The position numbers were made by a program, and so were the translations under genes. A stretch of DNA of 32,168 nt from Kiloniellaceae bacterium (lineage in GTDB: Bacteria; Pseudomonadota; Alphaproteobacteria; Kiloniellales; J153), in the NCBI GenBank assembly GCA_021776215.1, contig JAJFGI010000220.1, positions 1 through 32,168 on the forward strand. Reading direction: 5' to 3'. Below are positions 14,527 through 23,174 of this stretch, in pieces. The notes under the pieces are model-generated. The model was given only the letters and a program-made list of their open reading frames with translations. It was not told the DNA's origin and did no database searches. Each line of letters begins with the position of its first letter. Position 1 is the stretch's first letter.

Positions 14527-15312
14527 ATGCCGTCACCGATGATCGAAATCGACAAGGTGTGCAAAAGCTTCGGCGAGTTTCAGGTGCTCCGCGACCTGAC
14601 CTTCACCGTCGCGCCGGGGGAAAAGCTGGCCCTGATCGGGCCCAGTGGCTCCGGCAAGACCACGATCCTGCGCATCCTGATGACCTTGGAGACGATCAAC
14701 GCCGGCCACATCAAGGTCGATGGCGATCATCTGTGGCATAAGCCGGCCAACGGCAACCTGGTTCCCGCCGATGAGGCGCATCTGCATCTGATGCGCGCGA
14801 AGATTGGCATGGTCTTCCAGCTCTTCAACCTATTCCCGCACATGACCGTGCTGCGCAACGTCATGTTGGCGCCGATGCTGACCAAGCGCACCGGGCGCAA
14901 GGACGCGCAAAGCCGCGCGATGGACCTTCTCGACATGGTCGGCATGGCCGACAAGGCGACATCGATGCCGGCGCAGCTTTCCGGCTGCCAGAAGCAACGC
15001 GTCGCCATCGCCCGGGCCCTGGCGCTGTCGCCGAAGATCATGCTGTTCGACGAGGTGACCTCCGCGCTCGATCCGGAACTCGTCGAGGAAGTCCTCAACG
15101 TCATGCGCAAGCTCGCCGCCGAGACCGACATGACCATGCTTTTGGTCACCCACGAAATGGGGTTTGCCCATGATTTTGCCGATCGCGTGCTGTTCTTCGA
15201 TGGCGGCAAGATCGTCGAGGAAGGCAAGCCGGACGAGATTTTCAGACATCCGAAACAGGAGCGCACACAGGCATTCCTGAGAAAAATCATCGCGGCCGGG
15301 CACCGTGTCTGA
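14527..15312 (+). CDS. ehuA: ectoine/hydroxyectoine ABC transporter ATPase, EhuA
   Basis: A 261-residue polar-amino-acid-type ABC ATPase. Walker A is GPSGSGKT (38-45), the Q-loop is at Q98, Walker B is IMLFDE (171-176), followed by the D-loop SALD and the H-loop His209 (LLVTHEM). The signature is LSGCQKQR (151-158), where nearly all relatives have LSGGQ: a Gly-to-Cys change in a functional motif. The enzyme energises the EhuC/EhuD channel. The ATG at 14527 has GGGGAGG about 10 bases upstream; the frame is open further upstream, but that would include the operator. It leads the ehuABCD-eutABCDE gene string. Confidence 0.9.
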   Translation: MPSPMIEIDKVCKSFGEFQVLRDLTFTVAPGEKLALIGPSGSGKTTILRILMTLETINAGHIKVDGDHLWHKPANGNLVPADEAHLHLMRAKIGMVFQLFNLFPHMTVLRNVMLAPMLTKRTGRKDAQSRAMDLLDMVGMADKATSMPAQLSGCQKQRVAIARALALSPKIMLFDEVTSALDPELVEEVLNVMRKLAAETDMTMLLVTHEMGFAHDFADRVLFFDGGKIVEEGKPDEIFRHPKQERTQAFLRKIIAAGHRV

Positions 15313-15375
15313 CCGCCAAGGTACGACGATTTAACCGCAAGCAATGAACCGCAATAAAACCAAGGAGATGGGAAC

Positions 15376-16224
15376 GTGAACATAATCAAAATTCTGGCCG
15401 GAACAGCCGGCATCGCCATACTGGCATCATTCGGCGCCCCGGCGCCGGCATCTGCCGACAAGCTTGAAGATTTGCGGGCACAGGGCTTTGCCCGCGTCGC
15501 CATCGCCAACGAACCGCCGTTCACGGCTGTCGGTGCCGACGGCAAGGTGTCGGGTGCCGCTCCGGATGTCGCGCGCGAAATATTCAAGCGCCTCGGCGTC
15601 GCGGATATCGTTGCGTCGATCTCCGAATACGGTGCGATGATTCCGGGCCTACAGGCAGGACGTCACGATGCGGTTACCGCCGGCCTGTTCATGAAGCCGG
15701 AACGCTGCGAAGCGGTCGCTTACTCCGAGCCGGTCCTGTGCGATGCTGAAGCCTTTCTGCTCAAGAAGGGCAACCCGAAAGGCTTTGTAAGCTACGCCGA
15801 TATTGCCAATGACCCGACAGGCACGATTGGCGCGCCCGGCGGCGGCACCGAGGAAAAACTGGCCCTTGAAGCCGGCGTGCCCCGGGACCGGGTGATCGTT
15901 GTTCCGGATGGTCAAAGCGGCCTGAAAATGCTGCAGGATGGCCGAATCGACGCGTATTCTCTGCCCGTGCTGTCGATCAACGATCTCGTCAAGAAAGCCA
16001 ACGACCCGAACCTCGAGGTCGTCGCGCCGGTCAAGGGCGCGCCGGTCTATTGCGATGGTGCCGCCTTTAAGAAGGGCGACGAGGCTCTGCGCGATGCCTA
16101 CGACGTCGAACTGGCCAAGCTCAAGAAGTCCGGCGAATTCGCCAAGATCATCGAGCCCTACGGCTTCTCGGCAGCCGCCGCGATGTCGACCAGCCGCGAG
16201 AAGCTCTGCACCGCCGCGAAGTAA
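15376..16224 (+). CDS. ehuB: ectoine/hydroxyectoine-binding periplasmic protein, EhuB
   Basis: A 282-residue solute-binding protein of the amino-acid family 3 type. It has a Sec signal peptide (residues 1-27, cleavage near ASA-DK). The residues E46, F49, Y85, F105 and R110 have exactly the relative spacing (3, 36, 20, 5) of the ligand residues I recall for Sinorhizobium meliloti EhuB (E21, F24, Y60, F80, R85). This strongly supports ectoine binding through an aromatic cage and a carboxylate-binding Arg. The start is GTG with AAGGAGA upstream. A perfect 11-bp hairpin follows the stop codon and separates it from the permease genes. Confidence 0.93.
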   Translation: MNIIKILAGTAGIAILASFGAPAPASADKLEDLRAQGFARVAIANEPPFTAVGADGKVSGAAPDVAREIFKRLGVADIVASISEYGAMIPGLQAGRHDAVTAGLFMKPERCEAVAYSEPVLCDAEAFLLKKGNPKGFVSYADIANDPTGTIGAPGGGTEEKLALEAGVPRDRVIVVPDGQSGLKMLQDGRIDAYSLPVLSINDLVKKANDPNLEVVAPVKGAPVYCDGAAFKKGDEALRDAYDVELAKLKKSGEFAKIIEPYGFSAAAAMSTSREKLCTAAK

Positions 16225-16243
16225 ACCGACGATCCAAACAGTA

Positions 16244-16271
16244 CCCTCTCCCCGCGAAAACGGGGAGAGGG
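16244..16271 (+). other. stable hairpin between ehuB and ehuC
   Basis: A perfect 11-bp GC-rich stem (CCCTCTCCCCG pairs with CGGGGAGAGGG) with the six-base loop CGAAAA. No T-run follows. It probably acts as a 3' stabiliser or partial attenuator, giving more binding protein than permease. C/T-rich hairpins of this form are also common intergenic repeats. Confidence 0.75.
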
Positions 16272-16392
16272 GCACCAACGTCACCGCTTCATCCTTCCCC
16301 CGCTTCTAGCGGTGTGACGGACCGGGCGGGCGCTGTTGGATACTCATGCTCCGGGCCGCGCGTAACACAGGTATCTGGAAAGCACTTCGCCC

Positions 16393-17052
16393 ATGGGCCA
16401 ATGGACCGGATACATAGGATTGATCCTCGATGGAGCGCTGGTGACGATCCAGCTGACGCTCATGGGATCCATACTGGCGCTGGCCATGGCCTTCGTCGCG
16501 GGACTGGCGCGGCTGTCGCGTTTCGTTGCTGCGCGCGTCCTGGCGACCGCTTACATCGAATTTTTTCGCGGGACATCTATTTTCGTCCAGTTGTTCTGGG
16601 CTTATTTCGTGCTGCCATTTTTCGGTATCGCGCTATCGCCCCTGCAGGCTGGTATTCTGGCGCTTGGCCTGAATGTTGGCGCATACGGCGCGGAAGTTGT
16701 GCGCGGGGCGGTCCAGTCGGTCGGCCGCGAGCAGTATGAAGCCTGCATTGCCCTCAATCTCAACCGCTGGCAGTCGATGTATCGCGTCATCCTGCCACAG
16801 GCGCTGTTGGTGATGCTGCCGACCTTCGGCAACAATGCGATCGAGCTGTTGAAGGCGACCGCGGTCGTCTCGCTGATCTCGCTGAGCGATATGACCTTTC
16901 AGGCGCAGGTGGTGCGGGCGCAGACCGGCAATACATTGGTGCCGTTTGCGACCATCTTGATTCTCTATTTCGCCATGGCCAGTGCAATTTCTTACGGTGT
17001 GCGCGGCCTCGAACGCCGCATGGCGCGCGGCCTCGACGGGGTCAGGACCTAG
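16393..17052 (+). CDS. ehuC: ectoine/hydroxyectoine ABC transporter permease, EhuC
   Basis: A 219-residue HisM/GlnP-type permease with about five membrane helices. The N-terminal TIQLTLMGSILALAMAF, the FRGTSIFVQLFW block and the EAA loop (EQYEACIALNLNRWQSMYRVILPQA, about residues 115-139) are typical of polar amino-acid importers. It pairs with EhuD as the heterodimeric channel. GGAAAG lies upstream of the ATG. It starts 169 bases after ehuB, and ehuD follows two bases after its stop. Confidence 0.92.
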   Translation: MGQWTGYIGLILDGALVTIQLTLMGSILALAMAFVAGLARLSRFVAARVLATAYIEFFRGTSIFVQLFWAYFVLPFFGIALSPLQAGILALGLNVGAYGAEVVRGAVQSVGREQYEACIALNLNRWQSMYRVILPQALLVMLPTFGNNAIELLKATAVVSLISLSDMTFQAQVVRAQTGNTLVPFATILILYFAMASAISYGVRGLERRMARGLDGVRT

Positions 17053-17054
17053 TC

Positions 17055-17717
17055 ATGGAATGGGACTGGAATTTCGTCTGGCAGATTCTTCCGACGCTTG
17101 TCGAAGGCGTGAAAATCACGATTCTCGCCACCCTGCTTGGTTCGGTGCTGGCGGCCGTCGTCGGGATGGGTATTGCGCTGGCGCGACGGTCGCCCAACAA
17201 GTTTTTGTCGCGCCCGGTCGGCTTCCTGGCCGAATTCATTCGGGGCACGCCACTGCTCGTGCAGCTGTATTTCATCTTTTTTGTGCTGCCTGACGCCGGG
17301 ATTACTCTGGCGCCGCTGGTCGCCGGCGTGATCGGGCTTGGACTGCATTACGGCACCTATACAGCCGAGGTGTATCGCGCCGGCATCGACAATGTACCGC
17401 GCGGTCAGTGGGAAGCGGCAAAAGCCTGCAATCTCAGCGCCCCGCAGACGTGGACCCGCATCATCCTGCCACAGGCACTCCCGCCGATGATCCCGGCGCT
17501 GGCCAACTATTTCATCGCCATGTTTAAGGAAACGCCCCTACTTTCGGCCATTACCGTTCTGGAATTGATGAACCAGGCGAAAAGCGTCGCCAACTCGAGC
17601 TACCGCTACATCGAGCCGATCACGCTGGTGGGCGTGTTCTTCCTGGTCATCAGCATCCCCTCGGTCATCTTTCTACGCCAGCTCGAACGCCGGTACAGCG
17701 GCCGGCCGGGCCGGTGA
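17055..17717 (+). CDS. ehuD: ectoine/hydroxyectoine ABC transporter permease, EhuD
   Basis: A 220-residue permease of the same family, with TVKIT-like GVKITILATLLGSVLAAVVGMGIAL, FIRGTPLLVQLYFIFFVLP and the EAA loop GQWEAAKACNLSAPQTWTRIILPQALPPMIP. About five membrane helices. It forms the channel with EhuC, energised by EhuA and fed by EhuB. It is tightly coupled to ehuC, and eutA starts nine bases after its stop. Confidence 0.92.
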   Translation: MEWDWNFVWQILPTLVEGVKITILATLLGSVLAAVVGMGIALARRSPNKFLSRPVGFLAEFIRGTPLLVQLYFIFFVLPDAGITLAPLVAGVIGLGLHYGTYTAEVYRAGIDNVPRGQWEAAKACNLSAPQTWTRIILPQALPPMIPALANYFIAMFKETPLLSAITVLELMNQAKSVANSSYRYIEPITLVGVFFLVISIPSVIFLRQLERRYSGRPGR

Positions 17718-17726
17718 AGGCGCGAC

Positions 17727-18524
17727 ATGAAAACAGACATCGTCAGTCAGAGCGACATGCCTTTGGCCTTCGATGACCGGCCGGTGCCGCGCCGCATCGG
17801 CCTAGTCCTGCTGGCGACGGACCACACCACGGAGCGTGATTTCGCACGGATCTGCCAACCCGATGAGGTCGGGGTTTACGCCAACCGGATTGCCTACGAA
17901 AACCCGACGACGCCGGAGAACTTATCGCTTATGCGGCCGCGCTTGACCGAAGGCGCGGCGCTGATCCTGCCCGGTGAGTCTCTGGATGCGCTCTACTACA
18001 GTTGCACGGCGGCCTCGGTGGTCATCGGCGACGAGGCCGTGGAGGCCGCCGTACATGTCGCCAAGCCGGGCGTTCCGGTGATAACGCCGAGTGGCGCGGC
18101 CCGCACCGCCTTCCAGGCCCTGGGTGTGCGACGGATCAGCATCCTAACGCCCTATCTGCCGGAAACCAGCGCGCCCATAGCCGGGTATTTCCAGGCGCGC
18201 GGCCTTGATGTGGCCAATTTGACATGCCTCGGCCTCGATGACGACCGGGAGATGGCACGAGTCAGCCTCGCGACCATCGTCACCGCGGCGTGCGAGACCA
18301 TTTCGACCGATGCGGACGCGTTGTTCATTTCCTGCACCGGTTTGCGCGCGGCCGAGGTTGCTGGCGAGATCGAGCGGCGGATCGGCAAGCCGGTCGTGAC
18401 CAGCAATCAGGCGGGCATCTGGCTGACCCTGCGCCGCGCCGGGATCGAACGGCCCATTGAGGGTCACGGCCGCCTCACGCAACTGCCTTCGCCGCCGTCC
18501 AACGCGCGAGCCGCCCGTGCCTGA
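17727..18524 (+). CDS. eutA: ectoine/hydroxyectoine utilisation protein EutA (Asp/Glu racemase-like)
   Basis: A 265-residue protein of the aspartate/glutamate racemase and arylmalonate decarboxylase superfamily. The two catalytic-type cysteines are in YYSCTAASVVIG (C93) and FISCTGLRAAE (C203), in the expected two-domain pseudo-symmetric arrangement. In known clusters EutA acts with EutB and EutC in converting 5-hydroxyectoine to ectoine, presumably handling stereochemistry. GAAGG precedes the ATG. It overlaps eutB by eight bases if eutB starts at the GTG. Confidence 0.9.
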   Translation: MKTDIVSQSDMPLAFDDRPVPRRIGLVLLATDHTTERDFARICQPDEVGVYANRIAYENPTTPENLSLMRPRLTEGAALILPGESLDALYYSCTAASVVIGDEAVEAAVHVAKPGVPVITPSGAARTAFQALGVRRISILTPYLPETSAPIAGYFQARGLDVANLTCLGLDDDREMARVSLATIVTAACETISTDADALFISCTGLRAAEVAGEIERRIGKPVVTSNQAGIWLTLRRAGIERPIEGHGRLTQLPSPPSNARAARA

Positions 18525-19512
18525 CTCCGCGACAGTATCTCTCAAGGATATCGAGCGGGCCCGTCGAGCGATCGCCGGTCGGGTCCGTCTGACACCGGTC
18601 GACGTGTCGGCAACCTTGAGCGCGCTGATCGGCGCGCCGGTTCTCCTCAAGCTCGAACATCAGCAGATCACCGGCAGCTTCAAGCTGCGCGGCGCGACCA
18701 ACGCGGTCCTCAACCTGAGCGAGGCGCAAAGGACACGCGGCGTGGTCGGCGTCTCGACCGGCAATCACGGGCGCGGGCTGGCCTACGCGGCCCGCGAGAC
18801 CGGCGTGCGCTGCGTCATCTGCATGTCGGCACTGGTGCCCAAGAACAAGGTCGATGGCATCAAGGCGCAGGGCGCGGAGGTGCGCATCGTCGGTCGCTCC
18901 CAGGATGACGCGCAGGCGGAGGTCGACCGCCTGGTCGCCGACGAGGGCATGACCATGCTGCCGCCGTTCGAGCATCCCGACATCATCGCCGGGCAAGGTA
19001 CCATCGGCCTCGAGATCCTCGAGCAAGTGCCGGCGGTCGAGACCGTCATCGTGCCGGTCTCCGGCGGCGGCTTGATTTCCGGCGTGGCCGCCGTGCTCAA
19101 GGCGCGCAAGCCGGCCGTGCGGATCATCGGCGTTTCGATGGAGCGCGGCGCCGCCATGCACCAGTGCCAGAAGGCCGGCAAGCCGGTCTTCGTCGAAGAG
19201 CTGACGACGCTCGCCGACTCGCTGGGCGGTGGGATCAGGCTCGACAACCGCTACACTTTCGGCATGGTGCGCAACCTGGTGGACGATTTGGTGCTGGTCA
19301 GCGAGTCCAAGATCGCCGGGGCGATTCGCCACACCTATCGGGTGGAACGCCAGATCGTCGAGGGCGCCGGCGCTGTCGGCATCGCCGCGCTCCAGGCCAG
19401 GCGGATTGCCGATCCCGGCGTCACCGTGGTCGTGCTCAGCGGCGGCAATATCGACATGGACCTGCACTATCGAATCATCTGTGGCGAGGATGTCGACGTG
19501 ACCAAGGAATAG
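18517..19512 (+). CDS. eutB: hydroxyectoine utilisation dehydratase EutB (threonine dehydratase-like)
   Basis: A 331-residue fold-type II PLP enzyme related to threonine/serine dehydratases. The Schiff-base Lys is in ITGSFKLRGATN (K56), and the phosphate-binding SGGGLISG loop and C-terminal VVLSGGNID are present. It is thought to remove the hydroxyl group of hydroxyectoine-derived substrate with EutA and EutC. The chosen start is GTG 18517, overlapping the end of eutA; longer in-frame starts reach 18457 but lie in eutA coding sequence. No strong ribosome binding site is seen, consistent with translational coupling. Confidence 0.9.
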   Translation: MPDSATVSLKDIERARRAIAGRVRLTPVDVSATLSALIGAPVLLKLEHQQITGSFKLRGATNAVLNLSEAQRTRGVVGVSTGNHGRGLAYAARETGVRCVICMSALVPKNKVDGIKAQGAEVRIVGRSQDDAQAEVDRLVADEGMTMLPPFEHPDIIAGQGTIGLEILEQVPAVETVIVPVSGGGLISGVAAVLKARKPAVRIIGVSMERGAAMHQCQKAGKPVFVEELTTLADSLGGGIRLDNRYTFGMVRNLVDDLVLVSESKIAGAIRHTYRVERQIVEGAGAVGIAALQARRIADPGVTVVVLSGGNIDMDLHYRIICGEDVDVTKE

Positions 19513-19517
19513 GACGC

Positions 19518-20510
19518 ATGCCCACGATCAAGATCCTGACCGAAGCAGATCTGCGCGCCGCCGTGCAGCTAGACCTTGGTGCGGTCGCCTGCGTCGAGGC
19601 GGCGTTCACCGCCCTGGCGACCAAGCCGGTCGTCATGCCGCCGATCCTGCGCCTCGACATCCCGCAGCATAACGGCGAGGTCGATGTGAAGACCGCCTAT
19701 GTGCCGGGGCTCGACAGCTTCGCCATCAAGATCTCGCCCGGCTTTTTCGACAACCCGAAAATCGGCTTGCCCAGCGTCAACGGCCTGATGGTTCTGTTCA
19801 GCGCCCGGACCGGATTGGTAGAGGCCCTGCTGCTCGACAACGGTTATCTGACCGATGTGCGCACCGCCGCGGCCGGCGCGGTGGCCGCCAAGCATCTGGC
19901 CCGGCCGGACGCCAAGATCGCGGCGATCCTGGGGGCCGGTGTGCAGGCTCAGTTGCAGCTCAAGGCGCTGACTCTGGTGCGGCCGATTGAGCGCGCCCGC
20001 ATCTGGGCGCGGCGGATGGATCAAGCCAGCGCGGCGGCGGCGGCAGCCTCGGCCGAGTTGGGTATCCCGGTCGAGCCGGCGGCGCCGGTGGAAGATGCGG
20101 TGCGCGGCGCCGATATCATCGTCACCACGACTCCGGCGACCAAGCCGATCCTGATGGCCGCATGGCTGGAACCCGGCCAGCACGTCACGGCCATGGGATC
20201 CGACGCCGAGCATAAGAACGAACTCGATCCCGCGTTGGTCGCGCGCGCCGATCTCTACGTCGCCGACAGTTTGACGCAGGTGCGCCGCCTGGGCGAGCTG
20301 CATCACGCCATCAAGGCCGGCTTGGTAGCCGCCGGTGCACCATTTCCAGAGCTCGGCGCGGTGATTGCCGGCATCCAGGCGGGCCGGCCATCGGCAGCGG
20401 CGATCACGGTCGCCGATCTGACCGGCACCGGCGTGCAGGACACGGCCATCGCCACTTTGGCCCGGCAAAGGGCGCTCGCCGCCGGCGCCGGCACCGATTT
20501 CGAATCGTGA
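19518..20510 (+). CDS. eutC: ectoine utilisation protein EutC (ornithine cyclodeaminase-like)
   Basis: A 330-residue ornithine cyclodeaminase/mu-crystallin family protein. Recognisable parts are the N-terminal helix and substrate region (KISPGFFDNP), LTDVRTAAAGAVAAKHLARPDA, the Rossmann motif ILGAGVQAQLQ (138-148) and AMGSDAEHKNELD. It presumably uses NAD(H) in the hydroxyectoine-to-ectoine steps with EutA/EutB. It starts six bases after the eutB stop with AGGA/TAGG sequence upstream, and is followed by eutD after 22 bases. Confidence 0.9.
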   Translation: MPTIKILTEADLRAAVQLDLGAVACVEAAFTALATKPVVMPPILRLDIPQHNGEVDVKTAYVPGLDSFAIKISPGFFDNPKIGLPSVNGLMVLFSARTGLVEALLLDNGYLTDVRTAAAGAVAAKHLARPDAKIAAILGAGVQAQLQLKALTLVRPIERARIWARRMDQASAAAAAASAELGIPVEPAAPVEDAVRGADIIVTTTPATKPILMAAWLEPGQHVTAMGSDAEHKNELDPALVARADLYVADSLTQVRRLGELHHAIKAGLVAAGAPFPELGAVIAGIQAGRPSAAAITVADLTGTGVQDTAIATLARQRALAAGAGTDFES

Positions 20511-20532
20511 TGGATTTTGTGGAGACGCCGCC

Positions 20533-21714
20533 ATGACCCAGGTCGACTTGAATTTCAGTCGCGCTGAGTACGCCGAGCGGCTGGCCAAGACCCGGGCGGC
20601 GATGGCGCGCGCCGGTTTGGACCTGTTGATCGTCTCCGACCCATCGAATATGGCCTGGCTGACCGGCTACGATGGCTGGTCGTTCTACGTGCATCAATGC
20701 GTGCTGGTGCCGCCCGACGGCGAGCCGGTGTGGTTCGGCCGGGGCCAGGATGCCAACGGCGCCAAGCGCACGGCCTACATCGGCCACGACCGGATCGTCG
20801 GCTACCCGGACCATTACGTGCAGTCGACCGAGCGCCATCCCATGGACTACCTGTCGGGCATCATCGAGGCGCGCGGTTGGGGGAAAGGCCATGTCGGCGT
20901 CGAGATGGACAACTACTGGTTCTCCGCCGCCGCCTTTGCCTCACTGCAAAGGCACCTGCCCAATGCGCGCTTCAAGGACGCAACCGCCCTTGTAAACTGG
21001 CAGCGCGCGGTGAAGTCCGAAAAGGAGCTGGAGTACATGCGCCGCGCCGCGCGCATTGTCGAGGCGATGCATGGGCGAATCGTCGAAAAGATCGAGCCGG
21101 GCATGCGCAAATGCGACCTGGTGGCCGAAATCTATGACGCCGGCATTCGCGGCGTTGACGGGTTTGGCGGCGACTATCCGGCGATCGTGCCGCTGCTGCC
21201 CTCGGGCGAGGATGCCTCGGCGCCGCACCTGACCTGGGACGACAAGCCGATGCGCGCCGGCGAGGGTACGTTCTTCGAGATCGCCGGCTGCTACAAGCGC
21301 TACCACTGCCCTTTGTCGCGCACGGTCTTCCTCGGCAAGCCGGACCAGAAATTTCTGGACGGCGAGAAGGCGGTGCTGGAAGGGATGGAGGCCGGCCTCG
21401 CGCAAGCCAAGGTGGGCAACGTTTGCGAGGATATCGCCAATGCCTTTTTCGCGGTCCTCAAGACGTACGGCATCATCAAGGACAACCGCACCGGTTATCC
21501 CATCGGCCTCAGCTATCCACCCGACTGGGGCGAGCGCACTATGAGCCTGCGGCCGGGCGACCGGACCGAATTGAAAGAAAACATGACCTTCCACTTCATG
21601 ACCGGGCTGTGGCTCGAGGATTGGGGCATGGAGATCACCGAAAGCATCGTCATCGGCGCCAACGGTCCGGAATGCCTGGCCAACGTGCCGCGCAAGCTGG
21701 TCATCATGAATTGA
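20533..21714 (+). CDS. eutD: ectoine hydrolase EutD/DoeA
   Basis: A 393-residue protein with a creatinase-type N-terminal domain (about 1-155) and an M24 'pita-bread' domain (about 165-393). It matches known ectoine hydrolases throughout, for example SDPSNMAWLTGYDGWSFYVHQ and LSYPPDWGERTMSLRPGD. The first two M24 metal aspartates are not conserved: the segment reads FFEIAGCYKRYHCPLSRT instead of the D...D pattern, as in metal-free creatinase-like enzymes. It opens the ectoine ring to N-acetyl-diaminobutyrates, which EutE deacetylates; EutD and EutE are known to work as a pair. TGGAGA precedes the ATG. Confidence 0.95.
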   Translation: MTQVDLNFSRAEYAERLAKTRAAMARAGLDLLIVSDPSNMAWLTGYDGWSFYVHQCVLVPPDGEPVWFGRGQDANGAKRTAYIGHDRIVGYPDHYVQSTERHPMDYLSGIIEARGWGKGHVGVEMDNYWFSAAAFASLQRHLPNARFKDATALVNWQRAVKSEKELEYMRRAARIVEAMHGRIVEKIEPGMRKCDLVAEIYDAGIRGVDGFGGDYPAIVPLLPSGEDASAPHLTWDDKPMRAGEGTFFEIAGCYKRYHCPLSRTVFLGKPDQKFLDGEKAVLEGMEAGLAQAKVGNVCEDIANAFFAVLKTYGIIKDNRTGYPIGLSYPPDWGERTMSLRPGDRTELKENMTFHFMTGLWLEDWGMEITESIVIGANGPECLANVPRKLVIMN

Positions 21715-21722
21715 GGTGAGGC

Positions 21723-22733
21723 GTGAGAGTTGGGCAGTCGATAAAAACAAATCCGATCACGCCGTCGGTTGATTTCGAAAGGGACGGGGTCCAGCACGGC
21801 CATCTGCGCCTACCTTACAGCCGTGACGATTCGGCGTGGGGGTCGATTATGATTCCCATCACGGTGGTGCGGCGCGGGAAAGGCGCGACCGCCCTGCTGA
21901 CCGGAGGCAACCACGGCGACGAATACGAGGGCCCAATCGCGCTTTACGACCTGGCGCAAAAGTTGACACCCGAGGAGGTCAGCGGACGGGTCATCATCGT
22001 GCCGGCAATGAACTATCCGGCGTTCCGCGCCGCCACCCGCATTTCGCCGATCGACAAGGGCAACATGAACCGGTCCTTTCCCGGCCGTCCGGATGGTTCC
22101 GTGACCGAGAAAATCGCCGACTTTTTCCAGCGCACCCTGCTGCCCATGGCCGATGTCGTCCTGGACATCCATGCCGGCGGCAAGACCCTCGATTTCGTAC
22201 CTTTCGCCGCGGCCCATGTGTTATCCGACAAGAGGCAACAGGCGCGCTGTGTCGAAGCGCTGCAGGCGTTCAGCGCGCCCTATTCGATGATGCTGATGGA
22301 AATCGATTCCGCCGGCATGTACGACACCGCCGCGGAGGAGATGGGCAAGGTCTTCGTCTCGACCGAGCTGGGCGGCGGCGGCACGGCGACTGCGCGCTCC
22401 GCCGCGATCGGCAAGAAAGGCGTGCGGAACCTGCTGATCCACGCCGGCATCTTGAGCGGCGCGCCGATCATCGAGCCGACGATCCGCTTGGACATGCCGT
22501 CAACCGATTGTTTTGCATTCAGCGAACACGACGGTCTGGTGGAGCCATATGTCGACCTCGGTCAGACGGTCCGCAAGGACGACCTTCTGGCCCGGGTTTG
22601 GACCATCGACCGCACCGGTCTGCCGGCCGCCGAATATCGCGCCAAGATGGATGGCATCCTCGCGGCCCGGCATTTTCCGGGCCGCATCACCCTAGGCGAT
22701 TGCCTGGCGGTGCTGGCCATCAAAGTCGATTAA
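21723..22733 (+). CDS. eutE: N-alpha-acetyl-L-2,4-diaminobutyrate deacetylase EutE/DoeB
   Basis: A 336-residue zinc deacetylase of the AstE/aspartoacylase (M14-like) family. Zinc ligands are H64 and E67 (GGNHGDEYEGP) and H150 (LDIHAGG), and the probable catalytic Glu is in STELGGGG (E215). The C-terminal beta domain spans about 255-336. It releases acetate from the EutD product to give L-2,4-diaminobutyrate, the substrate of the aminotransferase at 9406. The start is GTG with GAGGTGAGG just upstream, eight bases after the eutD stop. It is the last gene of the plus-strand ectoine operon. Confidence 0.94.
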   Translation: MRVGQSIKTNPITPSVDFERDGVQHGHLRLPYSRDDSAWGSIMIPITVVRRGKGATALLTGGNHGDEYEGPIALYDLAQKLTPEEVSGRVIIVPAMNYPAFRAATRISPIDKGNMNRSFPGRPDGSVTEKIADFFQRTLLPMADVVLDIHAGGKTLDFVPFAAAHVLSDKRQQARCVEALQAFSAPYSMMLMEIDSAGMYDTAAEEMGKVFVSTELGGGGTATARSAAIGKKGVRNLLIHAGILSGAPIIEPTIRLDMPSTDCFAFSEHDGLVEPYVDLGQTVRKDDLLARVWTIDRTGLPAAEYRAKMDGILAARHFPGRITLGDCLAVLAIKVD

Positions 22734-22787
22734 GCACAGCCGGTGCCCACCGAGACTCGCCTCGGAACCCGGCGAAGGCGCGCGAAT

Positions 22788-22806
22788 CCCTGGGCGGAAG
22801 CCCGGG
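22788..22806 (+). terminator. possible weak terminator after eutE
   Basis: GGGC/GCCC closed by GGAA and extended by CCC/GGG with a bulged T, about 55 bases after the eutE stop. There is no T-run, so function as an intrinsic terminator is doubtful. Confidence 0.25.
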
Positions 22807-23024
22807 CTCCCGATCGAGGAGTAACATCTGTGCGGCCAATCGCTGCTTGCCATAGGGCCGGCGGCTTACGGCGCCCAAGCAGAAAATTCGGGGGGTTACG
22901 CACTCACGAAATAGCCACTCACACGCCCGCATCGTAGTCCGCAAAGACTGAGCGAGAATTTTATCCGGTAGGCTCCGATGGTTGCGCGCCGAGGACTTGA
23001 ACCTGCCGCAATGCAGTTGAAACG

Positions 23025-23094
23025 TTCCCTGCTACGCAGACACGGTTCCCTGTTAGCGCGAGAAAAATCCCTGATTCGCCGCCAAAATTCCCTG
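23025..23094 (+). repeat. tandem TTCCCTG array with exact 21-bp period
   Basis: TTCCCTG at 23025, 23046 and 23088 and ATCCCTG at 23067, each start exactly 21 bases after the last. The bases between are largely diverged except for A-rich sequence before the motif. 21 bp equals two helical turns and seven codons. Confidence 0.85.
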
Positions 23095-23174
23095 TTCCCA
23101 TTCTTTGGAAATTTGTAACTAACCCACTGAATTGACGAGCGGATTCCACTGGAAATCTTGCCAAATTAGCCAAG

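Noticed and set aside
16244-16271. Rho-independent terminator after ehuB
   Set aside because: The stem is strong, but no T-run follows and the permease and eut genes downstream have no obvious promoter, so full termination is unlikely.
23025-23094. Possible CRISPR array (regularly spaced repeats)
   Set aside because: The repeated unit is only 7 bases on a 21-base period, with no 25-40 base repeat, no comparable spacers and no cas genes.
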